From: Lepus europaeus
Lineage: Eukaryota; Chordata; Mammalia; Lagomorpha; Leporidae
Assembly (NCBI RefSeq): GCF_033115175.1
Contig: NC_084836.1
Span: 65,329,297-65,393,296, forward strand
Direction: 5' to 3'
DNA: 64,000 nucleotides
A program made the translations under genes and the position numbers. The notes beneath the pieces were generated by a model. It saw only the letters and a list, made by a program, of their open reading frames with translations. It was not told the DNA's origin and ran no database searches. Every line of letters begins with the position of its first letter. Position 1 is the stretch's first letter. Positions 43,377 through 56,019 of this stretch are shown one piece after another.

Positions 43377-43711
43377 GGCCAGCGCCGCGGCTCAACAGGC
43401 TAATCCTCCGCCTTGCGGTGCCGGCACACTGGGTTCTAGTCCCAGTCGGGGCACCGATCCTGTCCCGGTTGCCCCTCTTCCAGGCCAGCTCTCTGCTGTG
43501 GCCAGGGAGTGCAGTGGAGGATGGCCCAAGTGCCTGGGCTCTGCACCCCATGGGAGTCAGGATAAGCACCTGGCTCCTGCCATCGGAACAGCGCGGTGCG
43601 CTGGCCGCAGCGCGCTACCGCGGCGGCCATTGGAGGGTGAACCAACGGCAAAAGGAAGACCTTTCTCTCTGTCTCTCTCTCTCTCACTGTCCACTCTGCT
43701 TGTCAAAAAAA
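43377..43711 (+). repeat. CSINE, young GCCAGCGCCGCGGCTC-headed type
   Basis: Forward-oriented, CpG-rich. Ends CACTGTCCACTCTGCTTGTC plus A12. Duplication AAAAATTGGGAACAG at about 43362-43376 and 43712-43726. Confidence 0.92.
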
Positions 43712-43739
43712 AAAAATTGGGAACAGATCAAATTTCCAC

Positions 43740-44115
43740 TGGTAAATTGATAACAAATTTTGTTATTTACATACAATGGAATACTAGTAGTAGCCAATCA
43801 CTTGGAATCAACTAGGGATACACAAAACATCAAGTGAATCTTAAATAATTATTCTGAATGAAAGAAGCCAGACAGTAAAAAGAATATTCTGTATGATTCT
43901 ACTTATATGAAGTTCTGGAAAATGTAAACAAATATATTTGGATAGAAATTAGTGGCTTAGATTGGTGGTAGGTGGGTGGGAAGGGATGAGTAGGAAATGC
44001 TACATGGGGGTACATGATGGATATGTTCATTATTTGATTTGGGTAATGGCTTCATGGGTGTTTTCCTTTTGTAACCCTTATATTTTATAATATATGCCTT
44101 AATAAAGTTGTTAAA
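43740..44115 (+). mobile_element. Old L1 3' region
   Basis: Degenerate end of an L1 (TACATACAATGGAATACTA…GAAAGAAGCCAGACAGTAAAA…TTATATGAAGTTCTGG). Stops throughout. Confidence 0.6.
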
Positions 44116-44127
44116 AAATCCTCAACC

Positions 44128-44458
44128 AGGGCAGATGTTGGCCTGGAGATTAAGAAACAATGTGGAGCATTGATGTTTTAGTGCCAACTACCCATCTAGG
44201 AATGCTGATTCAAGTCCCAGCTACTCCACTTCTGATCCAACTATTCTGCTAATGCACCTGGGATGGCAGCAGAAAATGGCCCACGTGGTTGGGCTCTTGT
44301 CACTCACATGGGAGACTCCATGGGGTTTTGGCTTGGCCAAGAATTGGATGCCATGGTCATCTGAGGAGTCAACCAGCGAATGGAAGATTTCCCTCCTAGT
44401 CTCCCTCTTGCTCCATCACTCTGCCTTTCAAATAAATAAAAACAAATAAATCTTTAAA
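44128..44458 (+). repeat. CSINE, diverged
   Basis: Forward-oriented C repeat: CAGGGCAGATGTTGGCCTGG head, CTTTCAAATAAATAAAAAC tail. Confidence 0.8.
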
Positions 44459-44461
44459 AAA

Positions 44462-44723
44462 GTGCTGTGTGAGGCAGCTGAATCCCGTACTGGAGTGCCT
44501 GATTTGAATTCTGACTCACTCCTGGTTCCACCTTCTTGCTATTTTGTGCCCTTTGATGTAGCAGGTGATGGCTCAAGTAGCTGTCTCTGCCACTCACACG
44601 GAGTTCCCAACCCTGCCCTTGACCTGGGCAATAACTGGCTGTTGCAGGAATTTGTGGGAGTGAACCAACATGTGGGAGATCTCTCTCTCTCTGCCTTTCA
44701 AATAAGAAGAAAATAAACAAAAA
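44462..44723 (+). repeat. CSINE, diverged, abutting a duplicated segment
   Basis: Forward-oriented, head damaged. Ends CTCTGCCTTTCAAATAAG…AAAATC directly at the left edge of the unidentified duplicated segment. Confidence 0.78.
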
Positions 44724-45719
44724 TCTTTTATAAGGTCTAAAGATTAAATTGTGCATCCTACAGATTCCTTCATAATAGAATTAGTTTCCTACCTTGAAGA
44801 GAATAGAGAAATGAAAGAACAAGTTGGGCTTAGAATAGAGAAATGAGGGAGCAAGTCCTAGATCGCTTGCTGACAATAGCAATATTACATGAATACTTAG
44901 CAAACAGTTTCAACCATTAGATAACAACTTAATAAAACATTTACCAGAAGGTCCAATGCCTTCTATAAATTTTAAGAATCATATATTTGGAAACACCTCT
45001 TAAATATCTAACATGGTGTAGTTTGTTTAACCAGTAAACTTAAGCACAACCATATAAAATGTTTTTAGTTTCTTTCTGTCAATAAGTTTAAAACATATGA
45101 TACAGAGATTCAGGTCACACGAATTAAAATGTATCTTTGATTAATTTTAGCAGCTTCAATTTATGGACAATCTTATCTATAAGCCAATTAAAATAAAACT
45201 CTTAATAAAATTTTCCCATGTGGACATACAATATGTATACACATATAACCTAACATAATAGACCAATATAGCAATTTTAATAATAGCTTTTAAAGTCTTT
45301 AAACTCTTTTTGTAGATTGCCAATTGATTTGAATTGCTTTTTGTTTTTAGTAACCTCAGTTAACCATACTTTCTCTCAGTTGGTACTATTAATACATTAT
45401 CGGCTTCATCTGTTTACAGAGCCATCCCAAAGTACTGAATACAATAGAAGTGGCTGGAAAAAGTCCATAGGAACCTATAGGAGGACAGCCAAACACAGAA
45501 CCAACAACGCTTTAGTTTTATGAGCAGCAAATCATATATAACTGTGGATGACAAAAGACTTAAAGTTGCCATGTTTAAAATTATAAACTCATCAACCAAC
45601 AAGAGGCACTTGCTTACTTCACAGTATTTTTGAAAGCATCTGTAGGATTTTACAAGTATTTAACCCTTTAGGCCTCTGGGGCTTTCTCATTAAGATAACT
45701 ATCATGTCTAGTAACACAA
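44724..45719 (-). repeat. Unidentified segment, second copy
   Basis: About 996 bp, near-identical to 24474-25465, with scattered substitutions and a small insertion near 45236-45246. Immediately followed by antisense L1 ORF2 endonuclease and ORF1 sequence, as the first copy is followed by ORF1. Left edge abuts a CSINE, and no poly(A) end is visible. Confidence 0.85.
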
Positions 45720-45734
45720 TTAGGATAACATTTT

Positions 45735-46436
45735 AAATTAGGTAACACAAATTTTAGCCTGAGCTTTTTTCATTTCTGTTGGCATGGTATATCTTTTTCC
45801 AGCCTTTCACTTTCAGTCTGTATGCATCTTTGTTGGAAAGATGTGTTTCTTGTAAACAGCAAATAGATGGGTTTTGTTCCTTAACCCAATCAGCCAATCG
45901 GTGTCTTTTAACTGGACAGTCAGGCCATTAACGTTCAATGTGACTGTTGATAAGTAGTAACTTTGCCCTGCCATTTCCCAAAGATATTTTCTAATATATG
46001 CTTTGAACTTCTTGTGATCTTTTGCTGTGAGGTTTCCTTCCTTTACCTTCTTTCATATTGATGACCATGTTTCTGTGTTTCTGTGTGTAACACATCTTTA
46101 AGCATCTTTCGCAGGGCTGGATGAGTGGCGACAAATTCTTTCAATGTCTGTTTGCTGTGAAAGGTCTTTATTTCACCTTCATTCACAAATGAGAGCTTTG
46201 CAGGATATAATATTCTGGGCTGGCAGTTTTTCTCTCTTAGTACCTGGGCTATATCTCACCATTCCCTCCTAGCTTGTAGGGTTTCTAATGAGAAGTCAGC
46301 TGTGAGTCTAATTGGAGAGTAATCTGACGTTTCTCTCTTGCACATTTTAGAATCTTTTCTTTATGTTTCACTGTGGTGAGTTTGATTACAACGTGTCGTG
46401 GTCAGGATCTCTTTTGGTCATGTTTACTAAAAAATA
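45735..46436 (-). mobile_element. L1 ORF2 5' (endonuclease) and ORF1 3' fragment
   Basis: In L1 sense: ORF1 C-terminal coding (about 46430-46007), a short spacer, then the start of ORF2 with an endonuclease-region pattern (VTLNVNGLTVQLKDT…, QNPSICCLQETHLSNKDAY) at about 45960-45740. Multiple stops, including the same TGA after EW as in the copy at 26.25 kb. Ends abruptly at 46436. Confidence 0.8.
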
Positions 46437-46960
46437 CTCAAGAAGACGTCTTTTTAAGATTAGGGGACTAGGGGAATAGCAGTGGAAAACTGAATCCTGA
46501 AGCTACTCTCTACTGTTCCAGAAATTAATGTAAATGTAGAAATATTTTTGCTACCAGAGAAGTTACACAATATTCAAAGCCTAGAAATAGTAAAAGTGAA
46601 GAAAATCAGTAATTTGAGTCATAATTTACAGAGGACATACATATCTTCACAAGATCTTAAGGCATTGTACGTATTTTCTTTATTAGTTTATATAAAATTT
46701 TTTGATTGGTAAGGAATACATTATACTTTGTATGGAGTATAGTGTAATATTTCAGCAGTTATCTATAATGTAAACCAATCACATGAAACTATTAGCTATT
46801 CTGTTTCCTTTGTTGATGAATGTAATTATTTTACTATTGTGTGGACACCAGAACCCATTTCTTTCACCCAACTGTGTCTTTGTACCCATTACCATCTATC
46901 TCCAACCTCCAGTCCTCTACACTTCCCAGCCTCTAGCCATCACTATTTAAGATTGACAGG
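46437..46960. other. Intergenic DNA, nothing recognised
   Basis: No SINE, L1 or gene recognised with confidence. Confidence 0.4.
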
Positions 46961-47115
46961 AGATTTTCAATGGAAATCTTGCAGCCCAGGAGGGAGTCGA
47001 AAGATATGCCCCAAGTTTTGAAAGAAAAAAAAAACTCTATTAACCCAGAATGATTTATCCAGTGAAGATGTCTTTCAAAAATGTCTTTGCAGGAAAAGCA
47101 AAAATGGAAAAAAAA
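46960..47115 (+). mobile_element. Old L1 ORF1-like fragment
   Basis: Short piece reminiscent of the ORF1 segment before the C-terminus (…GAATGATTTATCCAGTGAAGATGTCTTTC…), strongly diverged. Confidence 0.45.
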
Positions 47116-47498
47116 AATTCATTAGCTCTTGACCAGTCTTAATAGGTGGTACTTATGGTATTGAACTTCTAAAATGTGTCAAAGACATTTCTACAAATCA
47201 AAAATGAAAAAAAATTTCAATTGGAATATCCTGGTAGAATTGGTATTCCCAGAACTGAAAATTCCAGAGCAAAAGTCACTGAATTTTCTGTATCAAGCTG
47301 TAATGATATTCTATTTTGGATGTGCATTTTTTTGGTATTATGTATTTTTATGTAGAACCTTCAAGATATTTTTCCACTGCTCTGCAAATGGTGACTACTT
47401 GTGCAATGTTCAGGGGAATTTGTTTTGACAGCTGACCAATACATAATTTTCTAGTATCCCAAGTCCTCACTATTCCCCGCCTCTTTATTTCTTTTAAT

Positions 47499-47792
47499 TT
47501 TTAAAGATTTACTTATTTATTTGAAAGAGTTACAGAGAGAGGAGAAAAGAGAGAGAGAGCAAGTGCTAGGGCTGGGCTGGGCAGAAACCACGAATCAGGA
47601 ACCAGGAGTTTTTTCCAGATCTCTCACATGGGTGGTAGAGACCCAAGCACTTGGGCCATCCTCTCCTGCTTTCCTAGGCACATTAACAGGGAGCTGGATG
47701 GGAGGTGGAGTAGCCAAGACACAAATTGGTGCCCATATGGGATGCTGGTGTCACAGGTTGTGACTTAACTCAGTATGCACGACATCAGCCCC
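47499..47792 (-). repeat. CSINE
   Basis: Reverse-oriented C repeat. TAAAGATTTACTTATTTATTTG tail, GACATCAGCCCCT head. Confidence 0.82.
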
Positions 47793-48727
47793 TCTTTTCT
47801 ATTTTTTCAATGTAGGGAAGAAGAATATACTGTCATTACAAGGTATGATTCAGAGAAGCAATATACATATATATGTATATATATATAAAGCTATATACCA
47901 AATGATATGATATTCATATAACTTTTACAATGTTTTGTTTTTAATTTGGATGTTGGTTATAAGGATGATCAGAGGACAGAAACCTCATTTTACCTGTATA
48001 CTTCTGTGCACTTCTTGGTATGTACCCCGTATTTTACTAAAATGTTTAAGCCCCCCTCAAAAAAAGCAACACAGGTTCCAGGGGTTCAACTGTTTCATAT
48101 TAAGCATGTTTGTAGGTAAAGTAAAGCCTCTTGATTTATCTTTTTATTTTCAAATGGAAACTACCAAGAATTTGGGTATACACTTAGAAATTGCATGCAT
48201 TTAAATCACTCATGCATTAAATAAGAATGTGGATGAAAAAAAAAGAGTCAAAACGAGAAATCCAAGTCACCTGTGTTAACCCCAACAGAAATAAAAGCAA
48301 AGCCAGAAATTGTGAAGAAACAGTTTTAAGCATTATTACCTGACAGCAGCTGTCACAGAAGACCATCAGAACCACAACGTTGCACAGAGGCCGCTGCAAT
48401 ATTATGTCAAAAGTATTTCTGTAAAAACAGCTACCCAGCAACTCTCTCTTCAGTCTCAGACTGACACCCTTGTGTGGTCAGAGATTGTTGCTTCAAGATA
48501 GCTGCCGCATTCCTGCTCACTCCTGTCACTGAAAACTCTCCCTTACCCCAGCATCCTAGAAATATGCCCACGATTTGACAGGACATGCAGATTCCCACCA
48601 CAATGCATTGCTCTTCTCAAACTTCATTAGAGTTACAAAAAATACATATTTCAAAGTACAAACATTTTCCAAATACATAGTATATTAATATAATATATTT
48701 TCAGATACATATATTTCAAATTCTCAG
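47793..48727. other. Intergenic DNA with (TA)n tract
   Basis: Contains an AT-alternating microsatellite at about 47861-47886. Otherwise nothing recognised. Confidence 0.45.
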
Positions 48728-48793
48728 TCTCCATCTGGTACCCATAAGGGGTTCTGGCATTGCAGACAGAGGTTTAACCACAACACCGGCCCC
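48728..48793 (-). repeat. CSINE head fragment
   Basis: About 65 bp of the head of a reverse-oriented C repeat (GGTACCCATAAGGGGTTCTGGCATTGCAG…CAACACCGGCCCC). Confidence 0.7.
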
Positions 48794-48794
48794 T

Positions 48795-49320
48795 AAATTG
48801 TCTTTTAATTCCATTTTTCCATAAGTTAGTTGAGGTGCCCTAATAGGAATTATCAGTTAAGCTAAATAAGTTAAAATATGATTTTTTCTCTTTGATCAAG
48901 TTCTGTCTGCCAAGGATGCTATCAAAATTTTTTCATTTAATAAATTAAACTATTCAGTAAAGTTTAGAGTGGAGGAGGTAACAATAACTCTAAATCAATT
49001 ATTTTTTGTGACACCAAGAGAATTTAAGATAGACTGTTTCATTGTCAAATTGCTTTTATTTTATTTTGCTTGGCTTTCAGTTTTTGTTTGTTGCATTAGA
49101 AGTGAAGTTAGTATGTTATTTACTAGCAAAATCCTATCACACCTTTTGATTAGAAACTTATCCTAGAAAAGGATGGAGAGGTATGAATGGGGTGAGCATC
49201 TGTGGTGGAGAGTATTTGTTCTGGGTGTAATAAATGTTTGAGAAGATTGACCTGAACGGATATCAGGTCAAAAAGAGACAAATAGAATTGAAGCTCAATG
49301 ATTTATGCTTAGCCATATTT
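48795..49320. other. 3' flank of the third OR gene
   Basis: Non-coding. The part 49190-49326 is homologous to the sequence after the OR fragment at 60335-60450, so it is paralogous OR 3'UTR or 3' flank. Confidence 0.55.
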
Positions 49321-49326
49321 TTCTTT

Positions 49327-50283
49327 CTAGACTTGCATCTTCTCTTTCTTCTTTGAGACCAATGTGATCTTTTTGAAGGAATCGCTGAACGCTTGTCTCA
49401 CTTGCTGGTTTCTCAGAGTATAAATGAATGGGTTCAGCATGGGAGCAATGGACGTCATCAGCACCGCCACCCCCTTGTTGATAGCCACAGAGTTCTTAGC
49501 TGAAGATTTGACGTAGATGAAGATGCAGCTCCCATAGGCGATGGAAACCACAATCATGTGAGAAGAGCAGGTGGAAAAGGCCCTTTTCCTTTGCTGGGCA
49601 GAAGGGAATCTCAGAATGGTCTTGATGATGTATATGTAGGACAGAACCACACACAGGAGGGTGGTGATGAAGGTCAGGACTGCACAGACAATCACTAACT
49701 GCTCTATGAGCCACGTATCTGAGCATGAAATTTTCAAGATGGGAGATGCGTCACAGAAAAAATAATCAATGACATTCGAGTCACAGAATTTCAAATTGAG
49801 GAACAGCATGAGTGGGGGAAGTATGATCACCAAGCCAGCCCCCCAGCAGCAGAGGACAAGGCTCCTGCAGACCTGGCTGCTCATGATGGTCACGTAATGC
49901 AGGGGTTTGCAGATGGCCACGTAGCGGTCATAGGACATGATGGCCAGGAGGAAAAATTCAGTTACTCCAAAGACATCAGTAAAGAACACTTGAACGACAC
50001 AAACGTTGTAGGTAATTGATCTGTCACCTGTTGCTATGTTGTACAGATATCTAGGGATGCAAGAGGATGTAAATGCAATTTCTAACAAGGCAAAATTTTG
50101 TAGGAAGAAGTACATGGGTGTTTTGAGGTGGGAGTCCAAAAGAGTGAGGGATACGATGGTCAGATTCCCGGTTATACTCAACATGTAGGTGAAAAACAGA
50201 AACAGGAAGACCAGAACCTGAAGCTGAGGGTCGTCTGTCAGTCCCAACAGGATGAAGGCTGTTATCGTGTAGTTTTTCATCAC
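49327..50283 (-). CDS. OR6C-like: Olfactory receptor, OR6C-type
   Basis: Intact 318-residue odorant receptor, seven membrane segments, single coding exon. Marks in order: NYT sequon at the N-terminus, GLTDDPQLQ, the TM1 [58 protein letters not shown]. The C-terminus is Lys-rich (SKKKEKMQV). The first ATG gives Met-Met-Lys-Asn; the second Met (50280) corresponds to the start of the paralogues and is equally possible. Closest relative in the window is 15957-16892. Its 3' half is also the likely donor for most of the inverted pseudogene at 60 kb. Expected in olfactory neuron cilia; ligand unknown. Confidence 0.95.
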   Translation of the reverse strand: MMKNYTITAFILLGLTDDPQLQVLVFLFLFFTYMLSITGNLTIVSLTLLDSHLKTPMYFFLQNFALLEIAFTSSCIPRYLYNIATGDRSITYNVCVVQVFFTDVFGVTEFFLLAIMSYDRYVAICKPLHYVTIMSSQVCRSLVLCCWGAGLVIILPPLMLFLNLKFCDSNVIDYFFCDASPILKISCSDTWLIEQLVIVCAVLTFITTLLCVVLSYIYIIKTILRFPSAQQRKRAFSTCSSHMIVVSIAYGSCIFIYVKSSAKNSVAINKGVAVLMTSIAPMLNPFIYTLRNQQVRQAFSDSFKKITLVSKKKEKMQV

Positions 50284-51203
50284 TGACTACTGACTTTTCC
50301 TCAGTCTTCATCAAATCAAATTTATAGATATTTTATATGGATCAGGTGGTGTCCAAACCAGGTAGCAAGAAAGAGTGACTAATAGAGATGGCAAATTTAT
50401 TCATTCGTAATATTTCCCCTAAGTAGTAATTCATATTGCCAATTCTCTGGTGGGCTGGCTATTTCATTGTTTACTATTTTAATGGATCTTTAGTGATATT
50501 TGAAATTGCTCTATATCCCAATTTATTAATTTATTTTAGATTTATGATCAATACTCAAGATTGAACGACCTGGTTTTTATATTTGAGTCACAGAGTCTTA
50601 TGATTCAACCAAATTATGTTTCTTTGTGTCTAAGGCCTCTTCTGTATTTTAAATGTGAATATTTAAATGTAATCATTTCCACATATCTTTCTTAAAAGAT
50701 TTAGTCCTTTATGAAATGTAAATATGTACCAGGTTGTCTGGATTTTACATGCAGTCTTTGTTGATCCATGTTTGGCTTCATTTTATATTGTACTACTGTG
50801 GCCAAGTATATGTTCCTGTTATTGTGTTTTGAGTTTTAAGTGGCAACTTCTATATGGTTGGCTCCCCTGATTGTCCTGTGCCTCTGCCTGTGTATAATTT
50901 ATGCTTGATGTCCACTGGAGTACACAACACAAAAGAGTATTTTAGTGTACAATTTATTTGAAGAAATATTTGGTCCAAGGATATACAGCTGGAAAAACAA
51001 AAGCATATCTAATTAAGTTTGCAGTCCGTTAAGTATGGAAAATTCTTTAGCATATGCTATCGTTATCATGAAGTTCAAAATCAAATTTTGAATGTTAAAT
51101 ATGGTTTCCAAATTAACATAGAAATATGGTCTCCATGCACTGCCTGTGTCCAGCTACTCATTTGTGGTTTTCAGTTTGAGCATCATTTCCGCTGAAAAGC
51201 CTC
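50284..51203. other. Upstream flank of the third OR gene
   Basis: Non-coding. The first 40 bp upstream of the ATG resemble the same positions of the other two OR genes (TGACT…CAGTCTTCAT). No repeat or gene recognised beyond that. Confidence 0.45.
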
Positions 51204-52238
51204 CTTAAATTTAACTGAAAAGTGATCCCTGTTAAATATAAGAGTGGGAATAAGAGAGGGAGGATATGTACAATTTGGGACATGCTCAGTTGTACTTGCT
51301 CCAAGTGGTGGAGTTAGAAATGTGCCAGGGGATTCCAATACAATCCCATCAAGGTGGCATGTACCAATGCCATCTCACTAGTCCAAGTGATCAATTTCAG
51401 TTCACAATGGATCACACTGTTAGGTCTAAGAGTCAAAGGGATCACACAAACAAGACTAGTGTCTGCTAATACTAACTGATAGAATCAAAAAGGGAGAGAA
51501 CGATCCAACATGGGAAGCGGGATACACAGCAGACTCATGGAATGGCAGATGTCCTAAATAGCACTCCGTCCTCAGAATCAGCCCTTAAGGCATTTGGATC
51601 TGGCTGAAGAGCCCGTGAGAGTATTTTAGGCATGGAAAGCCAAGACACTCTGGCAAAAACAAACAAACAAACAAACAAAAACCTAAATGAAAAATCTCTG
51701 TGAGTGGGATTCCAGTGGAAAGAACGGGGCCATCAAAGAAGGAGGTACCTTTCTCTGAAGGGAGGAGAGAACTTTCACTTTGACCATGACCCTTTCTGAA
51801 TAAGATCAAAGTCGGCGAACTCTAAAGGCTTCCATAGCCTTGGCAACTCATGACTAGAGCCCAGGGAGACTACTGACACCATAAACAAGAGTGTCAAATT
51901 GTGAAGTCAACAACAGGAGTCACTGTGTACTTACTCCTCATGTGGGATCTGTCCTTGATGTGTTGTCCACTGTGAAGTAATGCTATAACTAGTACTGAAA
52001 CAGTATTTTACACTTAGTGTGTCTGTGTGGGTGTAAACTGATGAAATCTTTACTTAATATATCCTAAATTGATCTTCTGTATATAAAGAGAATTGAAAAT
52101 GAATCTTGATGTGAATGGAATGGGAGAGGGAGCGGGAGATGAGAGGGGTGGGAGTGGGAGGGAAGTTTTGGGGGGGGGGGAAGCCATTGTAATCCATAAA
52201 CTGTACTTTGAAAATTTATATTTACTAAATAAAAGTTT
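51204..52238 (+). mobile_element. L1 3'UTR, second near-identical copy
   Basis: 5'-truncated L1 consisting of 3'UTR only, nearly identical to 37687-38726 including (CAAA)n at about 51660-51680, the purine tract at about 52125-52182 and AAATAAAAG at the end. Differences are few substitutions and a slightly longer G run. A clean target duplication was not found. Confidence 0.9.
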
Positions 52239-53488
52239 TTTTAAAAAGAGCCTTGTAAAATACCATTGTCTGTGTGGATGTCTGATTTTTGCTCACATGA
52301 CAAGTAATTGTTACTTAGTACCTCCTCTTAGAAAGGAAGTTTGTTAAAACTTGTGACTGGTGCCTTTCTTTTTTCTAAAACTGGCTTAGCTACCCAAACC
52401 AACAGTCCTAGGTTTATATTCAATGTGTAGGGAACATTGTGTAAATCCACACATAGCTAGTTCATTGACCTACATATTAACAGCTGTCTCCTACCTTATT
52501 TGACTTTCACTTTGAAACAGCTCTTTGATTGATTTAAATTATTTAAAAAATATGTGTCCCAGACTTCCCCACACTGCACTTATGTTATCACCATCTGTTC
52601 TGTGTAAACTGTTAACTGTCACCTCTTCTATGCTTTACCTCTAAAGCAGGGAAATAGTTCTATCTTTGTGGTGATTTTGGATTCTTTGGAGAAATTTTCA
52701 GTAAGATAGTCAAATCAGCAGTCAAGGAATTTAGACCCACGAACAAACATCTTTTACATGAAATACTTCTTAAAATATGTTTCAACTTCATAAGTGCACT
52801 TAATTTTATTCTATTTAATTTTAGCCCTCTGTATTCATGGATAACAATTTTAAATACTTCTTCATTTTTGTGAATTCTGATTGTGAAATTTCAGTTATAT
52901 TAAAATAATTCTCTGAATGCACCAAAAGTTTTAGCCAATTTCCAATATGCCATTATGTATTTCATTGTTTTGTACAATTGTTATAATGTCTTCAAAACAC
53001 ATGCTTTTAGAAAATATAAACATAATAGTTCTCAGATGTGTAATTTCTACACAAAGTATGTGCTTATTTAAAAATCATGTGTACATTTACCAATGCATTA
53101 TCTGTGAACTTTATATCACTGCTTTCCTTCAACTCTCCATAAGCATGTGGTATCAAATCTTTGCAAAATATTATGTATCTCTTCTCAAGTGCATTAATAC
53201 TATTATTTGACAAAAGTTTGTTCCTAGGATATCTGAATTCACACAGTTGCATATGGAATATTGTATTCATCTGATCAGTCCACATATCAGACTTTCATCC
53301 TTGGCTTCTGTAGTTCAAAATTCTTTCCCCTAGATCAGAAATGGGGAATCTCATCTGCCAAGGGCCATTGGATATTTTTAACATCACTCGTAGGTCACAT
53401 ATAATTGTCAAATTAAAGATTACCGTGGTGCACATTGATTGAATTTCAAGTCTCACCTGTGGTTGCCTTTGCAGAGCCAGTCCAAATG
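52239..53488. other. Intergenic DNA, mostly unrecognised
   Basis: 53330-53440 (GGGGAATCTCATCTGCCAAGGGCC…GGTCACATATAATTGTCAA) is reminiscent of an old hAT-type DNA-transposon remnant, too short to name. The rest is AT-rich with nothing recognised. Confidence 0.35.
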
Positions 53489-53502
53489 ACATTGCAAGTC
53501 TT

Positions 53503-53876
53503 TTTTATTTTTATTTATTTATTTTATTTTATTTTATTTTTTTTATTTTTGACAGGCAGAGTGGACAGTGAGAGAGAGACAGAGAGAAAGGTCTTCCTTT
53601 TGCCGTTGGTTCACCCTCCAATGGCCGCCGCGGTAGCGTGCTGCGGCCGGCGCACCGCACTGTTCCGATGGCAGGAGCCAGGTGCTTCTCCTGGTCTCCC
53701 ATGGGGTGCAGAGCCCAAGCACTTGGGCCATCCTCCACTGCACTCCCTGGCCACAGCAGAGAGCTGGCCTGGAAGAGGGGCAACCGGGACAGGATCAGTG
53801 CCCCGACCAGGACTAGAACCCGGTGTGCTGGCGCCGCAAGGCGGAGGATTAGCCTGTTGAGCCACGGCGCCGGCCA
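53503..53876 (-). repeat. CSINE, young poly(T)-fronted type
   Basis: Reverse-oriented. An expanded (TTTTA)n tail region at 53503-53550, GACAGGCAGAGTGGACAG, head CACGGCGCCGGCC. Duplication ACATTGCAAGTCTT at 53489-53502 and 53877-53890. Confidence 0.93.
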
Positions 53877-53890
53877 ACATTGCAAGTCTT

Positions 53891-55620
53891 ACATAGAAGC
53901 CGGTGAGTCGGGCATTCCCCACTCCTTCCCTAGATTTTCTACTTCTGCCTCCTTGGTGGATATTTTCATAATATTTTAAAATGGGAGTTAAGGCTTTCTA
54001 TTTCTTGATTTGGATTAATAGCTGTTCTAGTTTCCCATCAGCCATCACACTTAATGTTATTAGGACAACCAAATGCTTTTCAGTTCTGAATTAGTATCTC
54101 CAGTGTGTGAGTTTCCCTCAAGTAGGTGATTAGAAGGCACATTTTCCACCAAATTTCCCAACAAAACTCTGTTAGCTTATTTAATTGAATGTCATTTGTT
54201 CTGCTGGAATAGTCATTTTCTCCAGAAATCAGGACTGGGTCCCCTGTTTGCTGTGGAAAGTTGTTACAGTTAAACTCCCAGGTTTAATGTAGCAGTCACT
54301 GGGAAGGAGAGTGATAATGATTCTGAAGACCTGTGACCATCTCAGGAACCACAGAGGCACAGTGTAATAACAACACTGGCCCATTTGACTTGAGGAAAGG
54401 GTACTCTTTTTAGCCTTCCTTCTGTCCCCAGCCCATTTCCTGTCAACCCGGTGTCTCCTACAGCAATTGTGTGGTAGCACACTTGTTCCTGTACCCCTGG
54501 GTAACAGCCCTTATTTCAGCAACTCCTTTTTCTATTCCGCCCGTTGAGAATCCTAGCTTTTAAAAGGAAACTTTTAAGAAGCTAGTTGCATCCTGCAGAG
54601 ATTTTTACAACATAAAGAAGTGCAAAGATAACTAATTTTGTCATTAATATTTGGTAATGTATCATAAATGGGGATTTTTAATGAAGATACATACTTTTTG
54701 CTTTTAAAGAGGAAAGTGAGGGTGTGCCAGAGATAACTTCTCATCATCTTGATTATTACCTGTTTGTAACTGTAAAAAGGAATACCCAAAAATACAACTC
54801 AGACAGATTTGTGGATCTTTCTATAACAATTCAAAAAACTATGTTTGATTTCAGTAAATCCCCACAGTTTCCAGAGAAAATCATCGTATAGATTTATGGA
54901 AGGTGAGAGTAAATGAGGTAGCGAGAGTACTTACTCTTTTGCAGGTTAACAATAGCTTCAACTGATACTTTTTAGTCCTGAGTCCTAAAGGCTAATATGA
55001 TGTGGGTGACCTGAGAGCAAAGGCTTGTGTGGAATTTTCTCATCCGGGTTTATGATCCCCAACTTCCTCTGGCCACTGCTGGCAGGGATGATTTCCTAAC
55101 CAAGGATATTGGTTCTGTTTTTGCCTAGGAAATACTTTCTTGCTCTCATTTGTTGAAAATATATTATTTCAAATATTGTCTTCTCTTGCGTTCAAAGCTT
55201 TAATACTATGACTTCTCTGGGCAGGGTGAATGGCTTGCACATCATAAAGATTTACATTTGATTTATTTGCTAAATTTTAAATTAAGTAACAAACAACTAG
55301 GTCCTTGGTGACCCATGTTCAAATTTCACTAATGAGTCTTTGTAATGAACTTGGGCAGCATCCTGGAAGATGCTGCTGTGGGGGCAGTGTCCTTGGAGAC
55401 ACAAAGACGCAGTGGTAGCAACCAGGTACAGGTCAACTTGCAACTGCAGATACAGAGTGGTCAAAACCAATCCTGCCTTGCTTGTTCTTTTTTCCTCATC
55501 TTGTCTGAAAGACAGAAAAAATCACAAAACGGAGCCATCTGCTATTTTCTCTCAACCATTAAAGAAAGATAAGGAAAGAGGAAAATACTAGAAACTCAAA
55601 GCAAGTTACATTTTTAAACT
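53891..55620. other. OR upstream flank paralogous to 9.1-11.5 kb
   Basis: Non-coding. The best match is 55315-55460 against 11325-11465 (shared CACTAATGA(G/A)TCTT, GTAATGAACTTGG, CAGTGTCCTTGGAGA-type and CAGGTACAGGTCAACTTGCA-type blocks in order). Marks a duplicated OR upstream block. No gene recognised. Confidence 0.5.
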
Positions 55621-55796
55621 CAATATTTTATTTATTTTTTGCAATAATATTTTTTAAAATTTACATGATAGTTAAAGGCTTAACTGCTCTAGTAACTAAA
55701 GAATTCAACACATGAACAGTAAAGAGCATGAAAATAGGTACAGACTATAAACTACAAGCAAGTGAAAGGATGTTCAAGTTCACTCATAGGAAGTCA

Positions 55797-56003
55797 ATTT
55801 ATTTTATTTTATTTTTATTAATATAAAGAGAACTGATTCATAGGTATAGTTCTAAGATGGTAACCCTACTCCCATCCCTTCTTCTCTTCTTCCCTCAATC
55901 CCCCTTTCCTTCCTTTTTTTTTTTCTTTGATTATTTCAGGTGTACTTGCAATCCACTCTGTAACCACAGACTGATTCACCACTAACTGTAATATTGAATG
56001 AGT
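55797..56003 (-). mobile_element. Old L1 3' end, antisense
   Basis: TTTTATTTTTATTAATATAAAGAGAACTG…CCCATCCCTTCTTCTC…CCCCCTTTCC: an antisense older L1 3'UTR with a pyrimidine (purine on the other strand) tract. Moderate confidence. Confidence 0.5.
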
Positions 56004-56019
56004 AAAAAGTAGTCACAAA

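Noticed and set aside
53330-53440. hAT-type DNA transposon remnant
   Set aside because: Only vaguely similar, too short and diverged to name without a Dfam search.
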